DNA of 64,000 nucleotides, taken from NCBI RefSeq assembly GCF_017654505.1, contig NC_054560.1, forward strand, positions 666,389 to 730,388, in the 5' to 3' direction. Both the position numbers and the translations under genes were made by a program. Origin of the DNA: Polyodon spathula (lineage: Eukaryota > Chordata > Actinopteri > Acipenseriformes > Polyodontidae). The notes below the pieces were generated by a model. It had not been told where the DNA came from. It did not search any database and saw only the letters and a program-made list of their open reading frames with translations. Of the stretch, positions 1 through 11,805 are shown piece by piece (position 1 is the stretch's first letter; each line of letters starts with the position of its first letter).

Positions 1-690
1 GGCAACACTGCTTTGTGCCACTGGGGGGAGCTGCTCTTCTTTAATCGTTTCCATCTTTGATTTTATTAATAGTAAGTCTAATTAAAAAAAAAAAAAAAAA
101 AAAAAACATTAGTTTCTGTTTTAAAACATTTCAACCTTTAGGATTAAACATATCCTTTATTATATGTTTTTACCGGATTAAAAAAAAAAAACATGAAAAA
201 TTCCTGCGTTTCTTAAAGCTATATATCTGTATTTACCGATTTTCAACAAAAATCTGCTTTTCTGGCTGTCCCCAAGTATTACACCCCCTATCTGCCTAGA
301 AAAACGGACCAATGCATGCTTTTCACAGATTTCCACCTGCAGGTTTCTGTTTATTGGGAATGTTTGGAACCACACTGAATCCCACAAAAACTTACTCTTC
401 ACATTTTCTATACATCTGGAGAACCTCTTATCTAATTTTGATGGAAGTTGGTATTAACATTATTAATCAGAAGTGATTGAGAAAACCAGCTGTTTGTCTG
501 TCTGTTACACTTCTATATCTGGAGTACCACTTCTCAAATTGTGGTTAAACATTTCATTGCTAATTCTTATTCTGTGCTATTTTGTACATGCACTTGCTAT
601 ACATCACGATCACCAACTTCTGAAGGTACAGCCTTCAGAGACAGGTGTGACTGACAGGTTTATTTAATAAATGGCAACAACATGCATTTC
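1..690. other. AT-rich non-coding DNA
   Basis: No gene is recognised here. Two A-rich runs (about 84-106 and 181-191) and short reading frames made of low-complexity codons are seen. Nothing in composition or motifs suggests an exon. Confidence 0.6.
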
Positions 691-693
691 ATT

Positions 694-1515
694 TAGTGCT
701 GGGACGAACACAGGATTTTCATGTTCGGATATTCGATCAATTTAAATATTCATTCGAAAATGTGTTAGTTTTTCAAAAAGTAATAAAAAACATTATATTG
801 CTGTGAATGCAGGCAGAGACAGGATAGCAGCAGGGGTAGGGGGGCAGGGGGCAGGGCCGTGTGTGTGTGCCTTTATTTTACAGCAAGGCGTTACAATATG
901 TAACACGTTAAAATAGAAAAATATCCCAGGAGTAAAGTATATGTTGTGTAGAAATTGCTTTACCCCAGTGAATTGGCTACAAAACAAAGGATGCCAAATA
1001 GCAGTTCAAGTTAAAAGTTGTTTTGCTTATTCCCGAAATAAATAATACATAAAGTTGATACTGCATTTTATTTATTTTTTCCTTTTTTTATCCTTGCCAT
1101 TGCCGTTTCTTCACAGTAAACTGTGGCCATCGACACATTTTCATAAAGTAACAACATGAGGTTTACTTGTGCCTTTTTGTAGCTGAAAAAGCAAACGAAA
1201 ACTGAAATTTTACTTTAACACTTCAAATAAAAAAATTTAAAAAACTGAAACCGTGTCAGTATTCCCTGCTTGCTAGCAATGGAATACAGAAAAAAAATTA
1301 AAAAAACACATTCTTGCTGCTGTTGTTAATAATGTTTTTATCGAAGTTTCATTTAGTTTTTCTTTAAATTTCGTTTAACTTTTTATTACTGTTAAGTCAT
1401 TTATTCCACGTTTCTTTTCCGTTGTAAGCTGCTCATTTCAAGCTTGTGTCGCAATATGTATCGAAGATGTATCGTATCGTGTTGTAAACTGTCGCGATGA
1501 ATCGTCTCACCCCTA
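694..1515. mobile_element. Possible non-autonomous hAT-like relic
   Basis: The left edge reads gctgggacgaacacagg and the right edge, read on the minus strand, starts ggggtgagacgattcat. These form a weak inverted pair around an AT-rich interior that contains no transposase. Similar TGGGACGA/TGAGACGA-type ends are familiar from fish hAT-derived repeats. I could not find a clean 8-bp target duplication, so both the class and the exact ends are tentative. Confidence 0.3.
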
Positions 1516-2340
1516 ACGGCTAACCAGGTTATGTTTCATCGGTGCAAATTAAGTGATACAAAAGTATCCTCTTATGTCTTCAGTTGTTGACTGAGATTTC
1601 AGTAACTAACAAATCATACACCTACAAAGACAGCGATTAAAATAAACAAACGTGCCACAATATTGTTGAATCCTGCATTGTGTGACCCTATCAATTGTAA
1701 GGTTACAACCACAACAGAGTCGTTTTGAAAATGAAAGCTTTGTTCAAAAATATGTATGCTCACACCCTGCGTTTTCACTGCATTTTTAAATGGTAAAATT
1801 TACATGGTAATAACAGAATAAGGGATATCAACCAACACAGTTTAAAAATGATCCCTGAAAAGAGAAGACAACCACCAACCAATACTTAAGTAATTAATGA
1901 GAGCCTAACCACTGTAAAATAATTAAACAGATCAGTTTAATCATACTTTTAAATATAATCATAACAATATCTTTTTAATAGGAAATTACAAAATTCTATA
2001 ATAAATTCTATATACATTTTACATTATTAATATTGACATAATGACATGACAATCATTTTTCTTAAGTCCCAGTGAAGAAGCAAAATGATCAATCATCCCT
2101 CAGACAATGGCTTTCTCTCGAGTGGAAGACAGTGAAGATGTTGCGCGAGGACAGAAACGTTGGTCTAAGTTAGACCAGAAAATCGTTTTGTGAAACGGAC
2201 TTAAGACTCAAGTATAACAAAGTCAGCAAAAGCGACTTGAGCCCATTTTTGGTCTTAGACTTAAGTCAGCTTTGTGACTACGGCCCCTGGTGTTGTGGGA
2301 ACAGTGGGTCTGAAAATCTGGGGACACCAAAAAAGGCTTG
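1516..2340. other. Non-coding; repeat-like around 2180-2290
   Basis: Mostly AT-rich sequence without a gene. Positions about 2180-2290 contain recurring acttaag motifs and end in a gtgactacggcccc-type edge, which resembles the border of fish DNA-transposon MITEs. No matching left terminus was located, so it is only noted as repeat-like. Confidence 0.3.
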
Positions 2341-2355
2341 GGGTTCGAAGCTTGC

Positions 2356-2850
2356 TCAGGTCTGAACACAGATGCATCTTTCAGGCAGTGCCTTCCAGGG
2401 AACCTGGAGGAGGCTGGACGCTCGCTCCATGAGCGCCCGAACTGAGCTTGAGGTAGGGGTCATGTCAGTCTCTGAGACAACCTCAGAGCTGGGGCCCACC
2501 TCCTGGGTCATCTCTTGGACCTCTGGTTCTGGACACCCTATTGTCTCCATCCCAGGATGCCTCGATGGATATGGCGTTGTGTTCCTCCAAGCTCATCGCC
2601 TCGTCTCTCTCCGAGACGACCTGGGCGACCGCCAGTGAAGGCAGGGTCGGTTCCAGGACAAGTGCCAGAGGCGGAGCTGGGGCAGAAGCAGGATCAATAG
2701 CCTGGCAAGATACTCAGGTACCTGAGCCATCTGGCTCTTCAGGTCTGAAATGTCCTTTGCCTGCAGTTTGAGGGTCTGGAGCCTGCACGCAGGGTATGCT
2801 CTATAATACATGGTATACAGTGGAAAGTACATAATACATGAAAGTAGCAT
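2356..2850 (-). pseudogene. Gag-like retroelement fragment
   Basis: Two minus-strand frames (2356-2550 and 2593-2850) give Pro/Ser/Glu-rich peptides, including the stretch VRALMERASSLLQVPWKAL. That tone is like the gag-type first ORF of fish retroelements, but I cannot name the family. The GC content is higher than in flanking DNA. Nearby at 3541-3720 are degenerate gcgccgaagca-type repeats resembling the leader repeats of the two DIRS elements in this window, so a third DIRS-related remnant is possible. Confidence is low because no catalytic motif is present. Confidence 0.35.
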
Positions 2851-2948
2851 AATACATGAAATAGTACACTAAATACAGTGGAAAGTGCATAATACATGAT
2901 AGTAACAATACTTGAAATAGTAGCAGCAGCTAATAACAGATATCAGGC

Positions 2949-3472
2949 TTAAGGAGCATGGAAAGCAAGAGAGAACAGGTGGGTTTTGAGAGTTGATTTA
3001 AAGCGAGCTACGATCAGAGCATCACGAACCAAAGCTGGGAGAGAGTTCCAGAGAGTCAGAGCCATGAAGCTAAATGAGCGTTGTCCAAGTGTGGTGTGCT
3101 TTTGTTTGGAGATAACAAGTAAGTCAGAGTCAAAGGACCTCAGCTTGCAGGCAGGGACATAGCGTGTCAGCAGGTTGAGGAGGTACTCAGGACCTATGTG
3201 ATGAAGGGCACTATAGGTGAGCAGGAGAGTTCTAAACATAATCCTGAACTTTACAGGTAGCCAGTGCAGCTGGGCAAGACAGGGGGTAATATGATCACAT
3301 TTTTTACATCTGGTAAGGATCCTGGCAGCGACATTCTGAACTAGCTGCAGTCGGTTTATGGTGTGTGCCGGGAGACCACCATATAGAGAGTTGCAGCAGT
3401 TGAGTCGAGTGGAGACAAACGCATGGCAAAGCATCTCTGCATCCGGGAGGAAAAGGTAGGGACGGACTTTGC
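2949..3472 (-). pseudogene. L2-like LINE, 3' end of ORF2
   Basis: The 161-residue frame 2949-3434 matches the conserved region downstream of the RT in L2/Rex-type LINEs. Recognisable signatures include STRLNCCNSLYGGLP, LQLVQNVAARIL, LHWLPVKFRI and a WNSLPALVRD-type block, ending shortly after TLKTHLFSLAF. Homology continues upstream to about 3472 without a start codon, so this is the 3' part of a 5'-truncated copy. The catalytic RT motifs and the endonuclease are absent. A second, more diverged copy of this terminal region lies at 32614-33120. Confidence 0.8.
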
Positions 3473-3542
3473 AGCTGCCAAGTTCTGAGTCCGGGGAAGT
3501 GGCAAGCCGGCTTCCAGCAATAAAATTGCCAAGGAACTCGCA
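3473..3542. repeat. 70-bp direct duplication, copy 1
   Basis: The block starting gctgccaagttctgagtccg and ending gccaaggaactcgcag recurs essentially unchanged at 4306-4376. It contains an aataaaa hexamer. Copy 1 abuts the truncated 5' side of the minus-strand L2 fragment; copy 2 abuts the start of the plus-strand L2-like LINE. Confidence 0.85.
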
Positions 3543-4305
3543 GGGTGCTGATGCAGGGAATACTTAAGCACAGAGGGCGTCGATGCAGTGAATCTCTAGG
3601 ACACTGAGGGCGCCGAAGCACAGAGGCTCTGAGGCACAGACAGCATCGAGGCTGAGACACTGAGGCGCCGAAGCACCAAGTACTGAGGGCTTCAAGCACC
3701 AAGGGTACTGAGCTGCGTGTCTAGTCTGGGCTGCTTGCAGTCACACAACCAGGTGTACAGCGTAGCCTATAGACAGTTGCAGTTTGGTCTGTGTGCACTA
3801 CACAGCCGGTGCAGCGCATAACTTGCAGCGGGGAGGCACAGCCTTGGTGAGTGGTTCGAATGTGCATGGGGTTACTCAACAGTAGGACCAGGTAATACAG
3901 GACTATTGGAGGGAGCACACGGTTGTTGTTGTTTCTAATTTTTTTTTAACTGCAAGGCAGTAACACACACAGACACTCAAAAGCAGGCTGGAGTGTAAGG
4001 GTTTTTCTTTGAGCAGTAATAAATAGTAACCAATAACCTCTAGGGGCAGACTAGGCCATGCACAGAGAGTGTGCGTGCCGAGGTGGCCCAGAGTACTCAA
4101 CTCAACAGCGAGCGCAGCACCGCTGGGTCTCGCTGGAGGAAAACGTCTCTCTCTCTCTCTCTGGTATTTTTCAAAAGCTGCCAAAGGCAGAGGAAAATAG
4201 AAAACACAGGTAGCAAGCTGCAAGGTTAGTAAAGGCAGACTACAGGCTGTTGAAAATATTTCTTTTAAAACGGAGTGCTATTGAGCAGTGTTTCACTCAG
4301 GCTTC
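3543..4305. other. Unassigned spacer with GC-rich degenerate repeats
   Basis: About 760 bp between the duplicated blocks. Positions 3541-3720 hold a degenerate short-period repeat (gcgccgaagcaca and relatives). A (CT)n run lies near 4147-4161. No protein is recognised. Confidence 0.5.
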
Positions 4306-4376
4306 AGCTGCCAAGTTCTGAGTCCGGGGAAGTGGCAAGCCGGCTTCCAGCAATAAAATTGCCAAGGAACTCGCAG
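4306..4376. repeat. 70-bp direct duplication, copy 2
   Basis: Same block as 3473-3542. The sequences diverge immediately after ctcgcag: copy 1 continues ggtgctgat, while copy 2 continues aaaactcacag, where LINE coding homology starts. Confidence 0.85.
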
Positions 4377-4377
4377 A

Positions 4378-6000
4378 AAACTCACAGTGCCTGACTGAAA
4401 CCTGGCACAAACAAAATGACAATTTTTTGCTTAATCAAATTGTATCCCCTGGCTTTGGGCTGTTTGAAAAATGCCACTCTGTGGGCCGTGGTGGTGGGAT
4501 TATTTTAGTTTATAAGCTAGAATTTAGCCTGAGCCCTATTCTTACTCCCAACTACACTTAATTCGAGTGCCTGGTTCTTAAAGTCTCTGCTCCCCACCCT
4601 TTGGTTGTTATTACTGTATACAGACCTCCTAAACACAATGCTGCCTTTCTAGGTGAATTTTCTGATCTGTTATCTTTGCTGTGCTTTAAGTTTGACAAGA
4701 TTGTAATTCTAGGTGACTTTAATTTTCACACGGACTCTGATCACTGTTACCTAGCATGGGATTTTCCATCCCTCTTGGACTGTTTTGGCCTTAAGCAGAC
4801 AGTCCATGCTGCAACTCACAACAAAGGCCACATACTGGATTTAATTATCACTAACTGTCCTTCGGCATCTTTCATGAGTAACTTAGGATTTAGGAATATC
4901 TGATCATCTGGCTGTTTTATTTGAATTAGAATTCACTGTCCCTCTTTCTACTCCAAAATGTACAGTCAGCTTTCGAAACTGGCGCTCTGTTGATCATGTT
5001 AAGTTCTCTGAATCTGTTCTTTCTTCAACCTGTCTTTCCTATTCCTAATACATTGGATGAGAAGGTGCAGTTTTTCAACAGCTCCTTAGTTAATACCTTA
5101 GACTCCCCGGCCCCAGTCAAGACTAGGTACGTCTCCTACACCCGCCATGCGCCATGGTATACCATGGAGCTGCGCTCTCAAGAGGCTGTCTGTCGTAAAA
5201 TTGAGCACAGATGGCGGGATTCTGCTCTTACTGTCCATCTTCATTCCTGAAAGGAATCTCTGGTTGACTACAGGGATGCTTTGGCAACTGCCAGATCAAA
5301 CTATTTTTCAAATATTATTTCTAATAATCAAGGCAATCCTGGACACTTGTTCTCTACTATTGATAGATTGCTAAAGCCTAACTGTCCCTCCACATTACCG
5401 GCTTCACATCAGCTATGCAATAGTTTCTTAGAGTTTAAGTTTTTTAAGTCTAAGATTGACAATATTAGACCTCTTCTCAGACTTCTCCTGCAGTCTCTCA
5501 GTCTGTCTGGCTTTGTTGGGTCCTCTCTATCCTGTTTTACACCTCTCACTCTTAAATCTCTTACAGACCTGGCCCTTCGTATAAACGCCACCAGTTCTGT
5601 TGGATCCCATTCCCTCTGTTCTTTTTTGGTCCTGTTTTGAGCAGCTCTGCCCCTTGGTGTTAATTATTATAAATGAGTCCCTGATTCTGGTGTGGTTCTG
5701 GTTGCTTTTAAAACTGCTGCAGTAATGCCTGTGCCTAAAAAACCTCATATGGCCTTGGATAATCTTAATAATTTTTGCCCCATTTCAAATTTGCCCTTTC
5801 TAGCTAAGCTTCTAGAATGAGCTGTCACTAGGCAATTAAACCGGCATCTCATTGCTAACAATCTTTTTGAACCCTTTCAATCTGGCTTCCAGCACCTTCA
5901 CACTGTAAATCACGAGATCCTACTTGATAGATTAGAGAGTTTATTTGGCATCTCTGGCATTGCCCTTAACTGGTTTAGATCATATCTGTTTTTCCTTCCC
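4378..6000 (+). pseudogene. L2-like LINE: endonuclease and RT N-terminus
   Basis: Translation from 4378 gives an apurinic-type endonuclease domain. Motifs seen in order are LTETW (about 4390), a GRGGGII-VYK block (about 4480-4515), VYRPPKH (about 4616) and the catalytic ILGDFNFHTDSD (about 4711-4746), followed by an HILDLIIT block. Downstream are linker fragments (4990-5640). After a frameshift comes the RT N-terminus at about 5720-5990, with VMPVPKK, a NFCPISNLPFLAKLLE block, FEPFQSGFQ and a WFRSYLF end. Homology stops near 6000, before the catalytic RT core. Stops and frameshifts show it is dead. This is the domain order expected of L2/CR1-group LINEs. Confidence 0.85.
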
Positions 6001-6365
6001 CGATATTAGCAAGCACTAGTTTTGTTGTTAATGAACACAAACGTTTACCTCAATATTCCATGCGTGGTTTGATAGCCAGTTGTTCAGTATCCCAGAGCGC
6101 TGTAAACAACTCAATAGGTTTGCGTGGAGTCAAGTGACATCCCCATAGCAATCAGTAGCCACTGAAAAGAAACCATCGTCAAGCTGTGCAACATATGACC
6201 AGTGGACATGGCAAATTATGTTGACAAAAAATAATAGATACAAACTAAAATTAGGTGTTGCTGGGTTAAAGCAATGCTCACAATACCTGCCAACATAAGA
6301 AAGCCCCCAAAAATGAATCTCTTCATTGTATGAAATCTTACAATATTAGTCTTTCAGTAAACTAA

Positions 6366-6460
6366 TCATACATCTAGTTGGGTTAATTTTACTGGAACAA
6401 TGTGGGTAAAGTACACTGCCTTGCTCAAGGGTACAGCAGCAGTGTCCCACCGGGGACTGT
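6366..6460 (-). mobile_element. SINE fragment (antisense)
   Basis: The stretch from about 6375 to 6455 includes ttgctcaagggtacagcagc and agtgtcccacc. This resembles the middle of the tRNA-derived SINE family found more completely at 34765-34985, but in the opposite orientation. Only a short body fragment is recognisable, and tRNA boxes were not identified. Confidence 0.4.
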
Positions 6461-6639
6461 TAGTGTTCATTTGTTGTTCAGTTCTGAATTTGTAATGCTT
6501 TTTATTGTGTGCCCTGTCTGTGGCTGTCCAGCTTCGGTGCCACACCCTGAGAGGTAGGATAGCGCTGCCCTTCTCGTTAACATTATTTGGGTATGTACCT
6601 GTTAAACTATGAACCTGGGTGATTTCATATGCTTTCACA

Positions 6640-8505
6640 TACTGCGATTATCACTAATCTTGCCCTACCTAATGTTAATGTTGGTAAACTAGTACGTAGT
6701 ACTAAAAAAGGTATTGGGTAAATTAATGCATAATGCTCTTATTACTAAAAATGATCTTCACACTATTAACATGTTACAGTATTGTGCTTATTTTTTTAAG
6801 TATGTTATGATTGTATATTACTGTAACTTATACTGCAAGTATAACTATGTTTACCGTGAACAAAACGTTCGCTGCAGATGGTTCTCAAGTCTGGTGGTCT
6901 CCATTTAGACCCTTCCTCATGCCGTATGTATAGCAGAAAGCCACTTATCCCTTTTATCTGGGCTTAAACGCCTCTTCGGAAGTTACAAAAATGACAGCCG
7001 CTTGTCTTTCACATAGTCGTGGTTGTGGCATCCAACAACCACACAACTCCTCAGCATTGTATTAAAAATAGGTGGTAACAACTCTTCAATTAATGAAGGA
7101 ACCAGTGTCTGTCTTGGTTTGTTTTCCTCGGCTCCGAGGTTGCTGTGCGGTTACTATGTGTGTGCACACCAAATTGCCCGTACGTAAGCACAAACCTATA
7201 TATAGGTACAAAGAAAAATATTCTTAATTTACAGATCTAGTACCTTGTACACAAAAAAATAGTCCTGGTTTATGAACAGTTTCTCTTTAACTACATGTTA
7301 TAGGATAAAAGTATCGGAAACTGTGTTTACTACTATTACATCACAAAATGTACTAGCAAAAGTAATATAATTGATAATATATGGTACAGCCAACGTGGTG
7401 TTAATGAAGCTTTGTTCAGTTACTTGTGTGTGTTCATAAAGTTTATTCAAAGTCTGCTGTGATGAGCTACTGTTATCAAGTTGTTTTATTTTTTACATCT
7501 TGTCAAAAAAACCTCAGAGTAGTTGTGATTGCCTGCAAACATTTTTTATTTTATTTTTTCTTTGCTATACTAAATACAAATAGATTGAATACACATACCA
7601 CATTGACAGATAGCGTTCATCAAGAACGGAGATTTTCTTTAATAAACCAGAAACAGGTCAATTACACAAGCGAATGCATGCTGTACTGGATTTATGTTTT
7701 CTCAAGCAGGTTGATTTGTAACAGTGATTAAACAGTCTGAATAATGTATATAGTGGATTAAGGTACGCTTATTGACAAATCAGGTTACAGGAAATCTCGT
7801 ATGCATATTCTATACAGTCAGGTAAAATATAACTGCATAAAATGCTAAACAGGAATTCAAAGTGTTCTGGGTGCCGTTTGAAGTGCCCATTAAGTAATGA
7901 TTTAATGCCTGTTGCTTAATAAAACCCACTACAGTGTTGATTTAATCAATGGGGGAAAACTCAAATCAACGAAATATTTTAACTAAGAGTATTTACTTGG
8001 CCGTTAAATCTTTTATTTGGCGACCAATTTTTGAAATCTAGGAGCCAGAAGCCCCTAACGATTTCGGCCAGCTTTGAGCCCTGTCTGGAGGCTAGTTCAC
8101 ATACTCATGCACACACTGTCAGCTGCCAAGTCTGCTCGTAATAAGCGGAATCGGGCCTGTTTCACCGAGTCGCTTTCTTTGTTTGAGACTTGCAGATTTT
8201 ATTTGTAAGGTGACGTCACTTCAACAGTTAATGGATGTGGGCGTGGTTTTGGTGATTGCCGTGCCAGTGTATATGTACGTCATTAGAAACAAATATGGGA
8301 CTTTGTATAAAATTTGTATTTTTTTTTTTTTTTTTTGCGTGAGATTTGGCAACACAGCGCCCCGTATTAATCTCACATATCACAAAGAACTCTTTAGCCG
8401 TTTTTTTTTTTTTTTTTTTTTAATTGTTGCGCAAATTCTTGTGAGACAGTAAATAACAGACTGAGGCCAATGTCTAGACCTTTTTATAATGTCTGCAATC
8501 TTTTT
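6640..8505. other. AT-rich unique-looking non-coding DNA
   Basis: No coding region or known repeat is recognised. T-runs lie at about 8319-8336 and 8401-8422. Short open frames here have biased, low-complexity composition and no domain motif. Confidence 0.5.
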
Positions 8506-8660
8506 GACCGCAATGACTCAGGTCCTGTTATTGCTTTATTGATAAATCTGCATACAGCAAATCATTCTGATCGCAATGACTCAGGTCCTGTTATTGCTTT
8601 ATTGATAAATCTGCATACAGCAAATCATTCTGATCGCAATGACTCAGGTCCTGTTATTGC
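8506..8660 (+). repeat. 63-bp tandem triplicate with AP-1-like sites
   Basis: Two complete 63-bp units (8506-8568, 8569-8631) and a partial third (8632-8660) are nearly identical. Each contains caatgactcaggtcctg, including the palindromic TGACTCA core of an AP-1 site. The unit is 21 codons long, so it stays open in frame, but the encoded peptide shows no family resemblance and is most likely fortuitous. Confidence 0.85.
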
Positions 8661-9320
8661 TGATAAATTTGGATCCAGCAGTTACTCTCCAGTTCGAATT
8701 GCCTGCCACAGACACACAGCAGCTCATGAACATGTTGTTCTAGTAAAAAAAACAGACTACACTTACATAAACGCATTGCACACAGTATTTCAGTAACTGC
8801 GGAATGATTGCAAACTTCGTGAAAAGGTCTGGACAGTAAAAAGGCGAAAATAAAATTAGATCCGAAGATACTAATTTTACAATTTCAACAATGATAAGCA
8901 AACAATGTATGCTTTAATAACGGAGAGGAGCGCTGATGGTTAAACTAGATGACTGCTCTTAATACTCACATATTTCTGGAGAATAGCACTGAGTCTGAAT
9001 ATGACCGAAGGACATGGTCGGCAGCCGGGAATATCGCACAGGCTAAAATGGACGAATGTAGTAAACAAACTTTATGGTTGAATAATAACATTGAATATTA
9101 TCGTAGATGGCGTCAGTGTTATCGCTTACCTCGATTAACGATGAAGAACAGGCTCGCAAACGGTAACGTCCTTCTTTCACTTCGGTCTTAAAAGTATTTA
9201 TTCTTTGCTACGTTTATAAAAGTTGAATCCACAAACAGCGCTCACATCACTGCAGTATCCTACAGCAAAGCAGCCCGTGTCCTGCACTCTGACTGGAGCG
9301 CAGAGTCCAGCCGAAACCCG
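8661..9320. other. Non-coding DNA between the two tandem repeats
   Basis: No gene is recognised. A short frame at 8949-9191 lacks recognisable motifs. The sequence becomes more GC-rich toward the minisatellite at 9321. Confidence 0.45.
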
Positions 9321-9798
9321 CCTACTCTCGCCTCTCATTGGCTGAGGTGTCTCAAACCCGCATACTCTCGCCTCTCATTGGCTGAGGTGTCTCAAACCCG
9401 CATACTCTCTCCTCTCATTGACTGAGACTCCTCAAACCCGCCTACTCTCGCCTCTCATTGCTGAGGTATCTCAAACCCGCCTACTCTGCCTCTCATTGGC
9501 TGAGATATCTCAAACCCGCCTACTCTCACCTCTCATTGGCTGAGGTGTCTCAAACCCGCCTACTCTCGCCTCTCATTGGCTGAGGTATCTCAAACCCGCC
9601 TACTCTCGCCTCTCATTGGCTGAGGTATCTCAAACCCGCCTACTCTCGCCTCTCATTGGCTGAGATATCTCAAACCCGCCTACTCTCGCCTCTCATTGGC
9701 TGAGATATCTCAAACCCGCCTACTCTCACCTCTCATTGGCTGAGGTGTCTCAAACCCGCATACTCTCGCCTCTCATTGGCTGAAGCTTCTCAAACCGG
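9321..9798 (+). repeat. 40-bp minisatellite carrying inverted CCAAT boxes
   Basis: Twelve head-to-tail 40-bp units of the form cctactctcgcctctcattg-gctgaggtatctcaaacccg. Ten keep ATTGGCTGA, the reverse complement of a CCAAT-box core (TCAGCCAAT); one unit has ATTGACTGA and one has lost a base (ATTGCTGA). Two units are 39 bp. Such a motif is the usual NF-Y recognition sequence, here repeated at 40-bp spacing. A TATA-like site follows at 9881-9889. Regulatory function is an inference. Confidence 0.9.
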
Positions 9799-9880
9799 CG
9801 GCCTCTCCTCTAATGGCAGCTGGTCTTTCTTTTTTCAGGAAGCCGCTGAAGTGAGGCAGAAATAGTAGAGGCAGCTTCGT

Positions 9881-9889
9881 CATATATAA
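9881..9889 (+). promoter_or_regulatory. TATA-like element downstream of the CCAAT array
   Basis: The sequence catatataaag lies about 85 bp after the last minisatellite unit. Combined with the preceding array of CCAAT-type motifs it could be a core promoter firing to the right. No downstream coding exon is recognised, so a transcript would be non-coding or have its coding exons elsewhere. Confidence 0.3.
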
Positions 9890-9899
9890 AGACATCGCC

Positions 9900-11805
9900 C
9901 CTGTAAAGCAATTATTTTAAACCTATGGTCGTTTTTGGTTATTTAACTAATTTGTAACTGTACCGTATTTGAGTTTTAAATACACCGAGAAGAAGAGATG
10001 CCGTCGTGACGTGCAGTGGATGTCTTTATGTCATTATGGGCTGAGCTATGACAGGGGCGAGTGTCTGGAGCACAGAAAGGATATTCTTCTTGTTCAGATT
10101 GCATAGGGGAATAGAGTGGCAAGGAATGCATTGTGCAGGTATTTTGCAAAGACACCTAGGGGTAGATTTTCAAAGGTGACTAAATTTTAGTCAAACCTCC
10201 AAAGCTAAACATCTTCTTAGACGACTATATTTGCGTGGAGATTTTCAAAAATGACTTGGATGAATGACGCGCAGCCTCTCATAGGTTAACAGAGAAGGGA
10301 GTGATTTTCAAATATTTAGACATTAGTCAGCTAGCCGTCTATGTAAATTGCTTTTGCATATTACAATGTATGGAGATCATCGGGAAGGGATGCGTTTCGT
10401 ATAGGTTTTAGACGTTGCAACTCAGCGCCTCTCACGCTGCAGAAGGAAAGGGAGCTGACAACCTATAGAAATAAAAGCCTCAGATGAGAAAGGCGAATGC
10501 GCTGCTCTAAGGTAGAGAGATGCAGCCTCAGAAAAACAAAATAAATATGGAATTTGTTTTTTATTTAGTGATGACTCTCTTTCTTGTGACGACATTGTTT
10601 TGTTATTAGATAAATATCTCACATTTTCATATATGATATTTTCCATGTATTTAAAAAAAAAAAAAGCCTCAGATCTTGCATTGGAACACTATTGACATTT
10701 TAAAGTACAGTATTTTTTTTTTTCCCCATGCAAAGGGGACAGAGAAAATACGTTTGTGTTATAGTGTAACTTAATTCGAAACTTTTTGGTATGCTGTACC
10801 CCGTAGCAATACATCAATACTGCTTGATAATTTACTTAAACCTTTTGAATGTCTGTTATTTTAGTCGACTTTACTTGAGGACTTTTTCGAGGAAAAAATA
10901 ATTCTATACGTTCTTCAGTAATCGTTATAAAAAGAGGTATCGAAAAGGGGTTGTTAGGCATTTGAAGGTTTGTTATATCGCATGTTCGTGACAACGGGAT
11001 TCTAATGTAGATTTATTGTTTTGTGGTAATTTTGTAACGCATACATTGTTACTGCCAAACAGTGTCTTTACTGGGTTCATATTTGTGTACAGATCTCATC
11101 TCTGCTGTTCGTTTTAATTAAAAACATTTTTTAAAAATAATTGTAAGTGATTAAGTGAATAATATACAGGCAATAAGTGGTAAGAAATGTATTTTTCTTT
11201 CATGTACATGTACATTTGTATTAGTTTATTGGTCTCCACAGCCACTAGGCTCATTAATGAAATCTGAATTGAAATATTCACTCTGTGGGGGAGCATAAAC
11301 AAACACATGACATATTTTTAAAAGTTAGCTTGCAGGGGGCGTGCAGCAGGGGGCTTCCAATTTCCTATCATTTAGTACCTATTTTATATTTAAGCCCTGA
11401 TCACTTGCACCTTCTCTGTCTAGTGTTTCGTTTTTGTAGCAAACGCTCAGACGCCGTCTTTTCGTGCTTCACTGCTAATCTACACTTCGTTGCCTTTCAC
11501 TGGAGGTCAATTCTCTGCGCAGCGCTCCCAAGATATTATCTTATTATAATATTATTATTTTCCTACCTGCTCCTGCTATCAGCTTCTCCATTCGGCTGTA
11601 GGAGCTCCAGCGTTAGTCTTTCCTGCTCCGTCCAGCTTCCAGTCCAGCAACAGCACCATCCAAACCGCAGCAAATTGTGACATCTAAATACTTTGTTAAC
11701 GTATTTATATACATGACTAACTGGCCTAAAACATGTAACGAAGATATTCAAATCTAAAAGAATACGCAATTGTTGTTCTACACTGACAAGGATTTTATTC
11801 ACAAT
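9900..11805. other. Non-coding DNA upstream of DIRS copy A
   Basis: No gene is recognised. Positions about 10155-10390 show repeated gattttcaaa phrases (three occurrences), suggesting a degenerate repeat. Frames at 11285-11680 and 11563-11871 have no family motifs. Confidence 0.45.

Noticed and set aside
8470..8796. 108-codon frame with three 21-residue repeats as a repeat protein
   Set aside because: The 63-bp repeat length is a multiple of three, so the frame stays open by chance; no start context or homology, and the flanks are non-coding.
8506..9798. Tandem arrays considered as a CRISPR array
   Set aside because: Units are contiguous with no variable spacers, and the context is vertebrate transposons.
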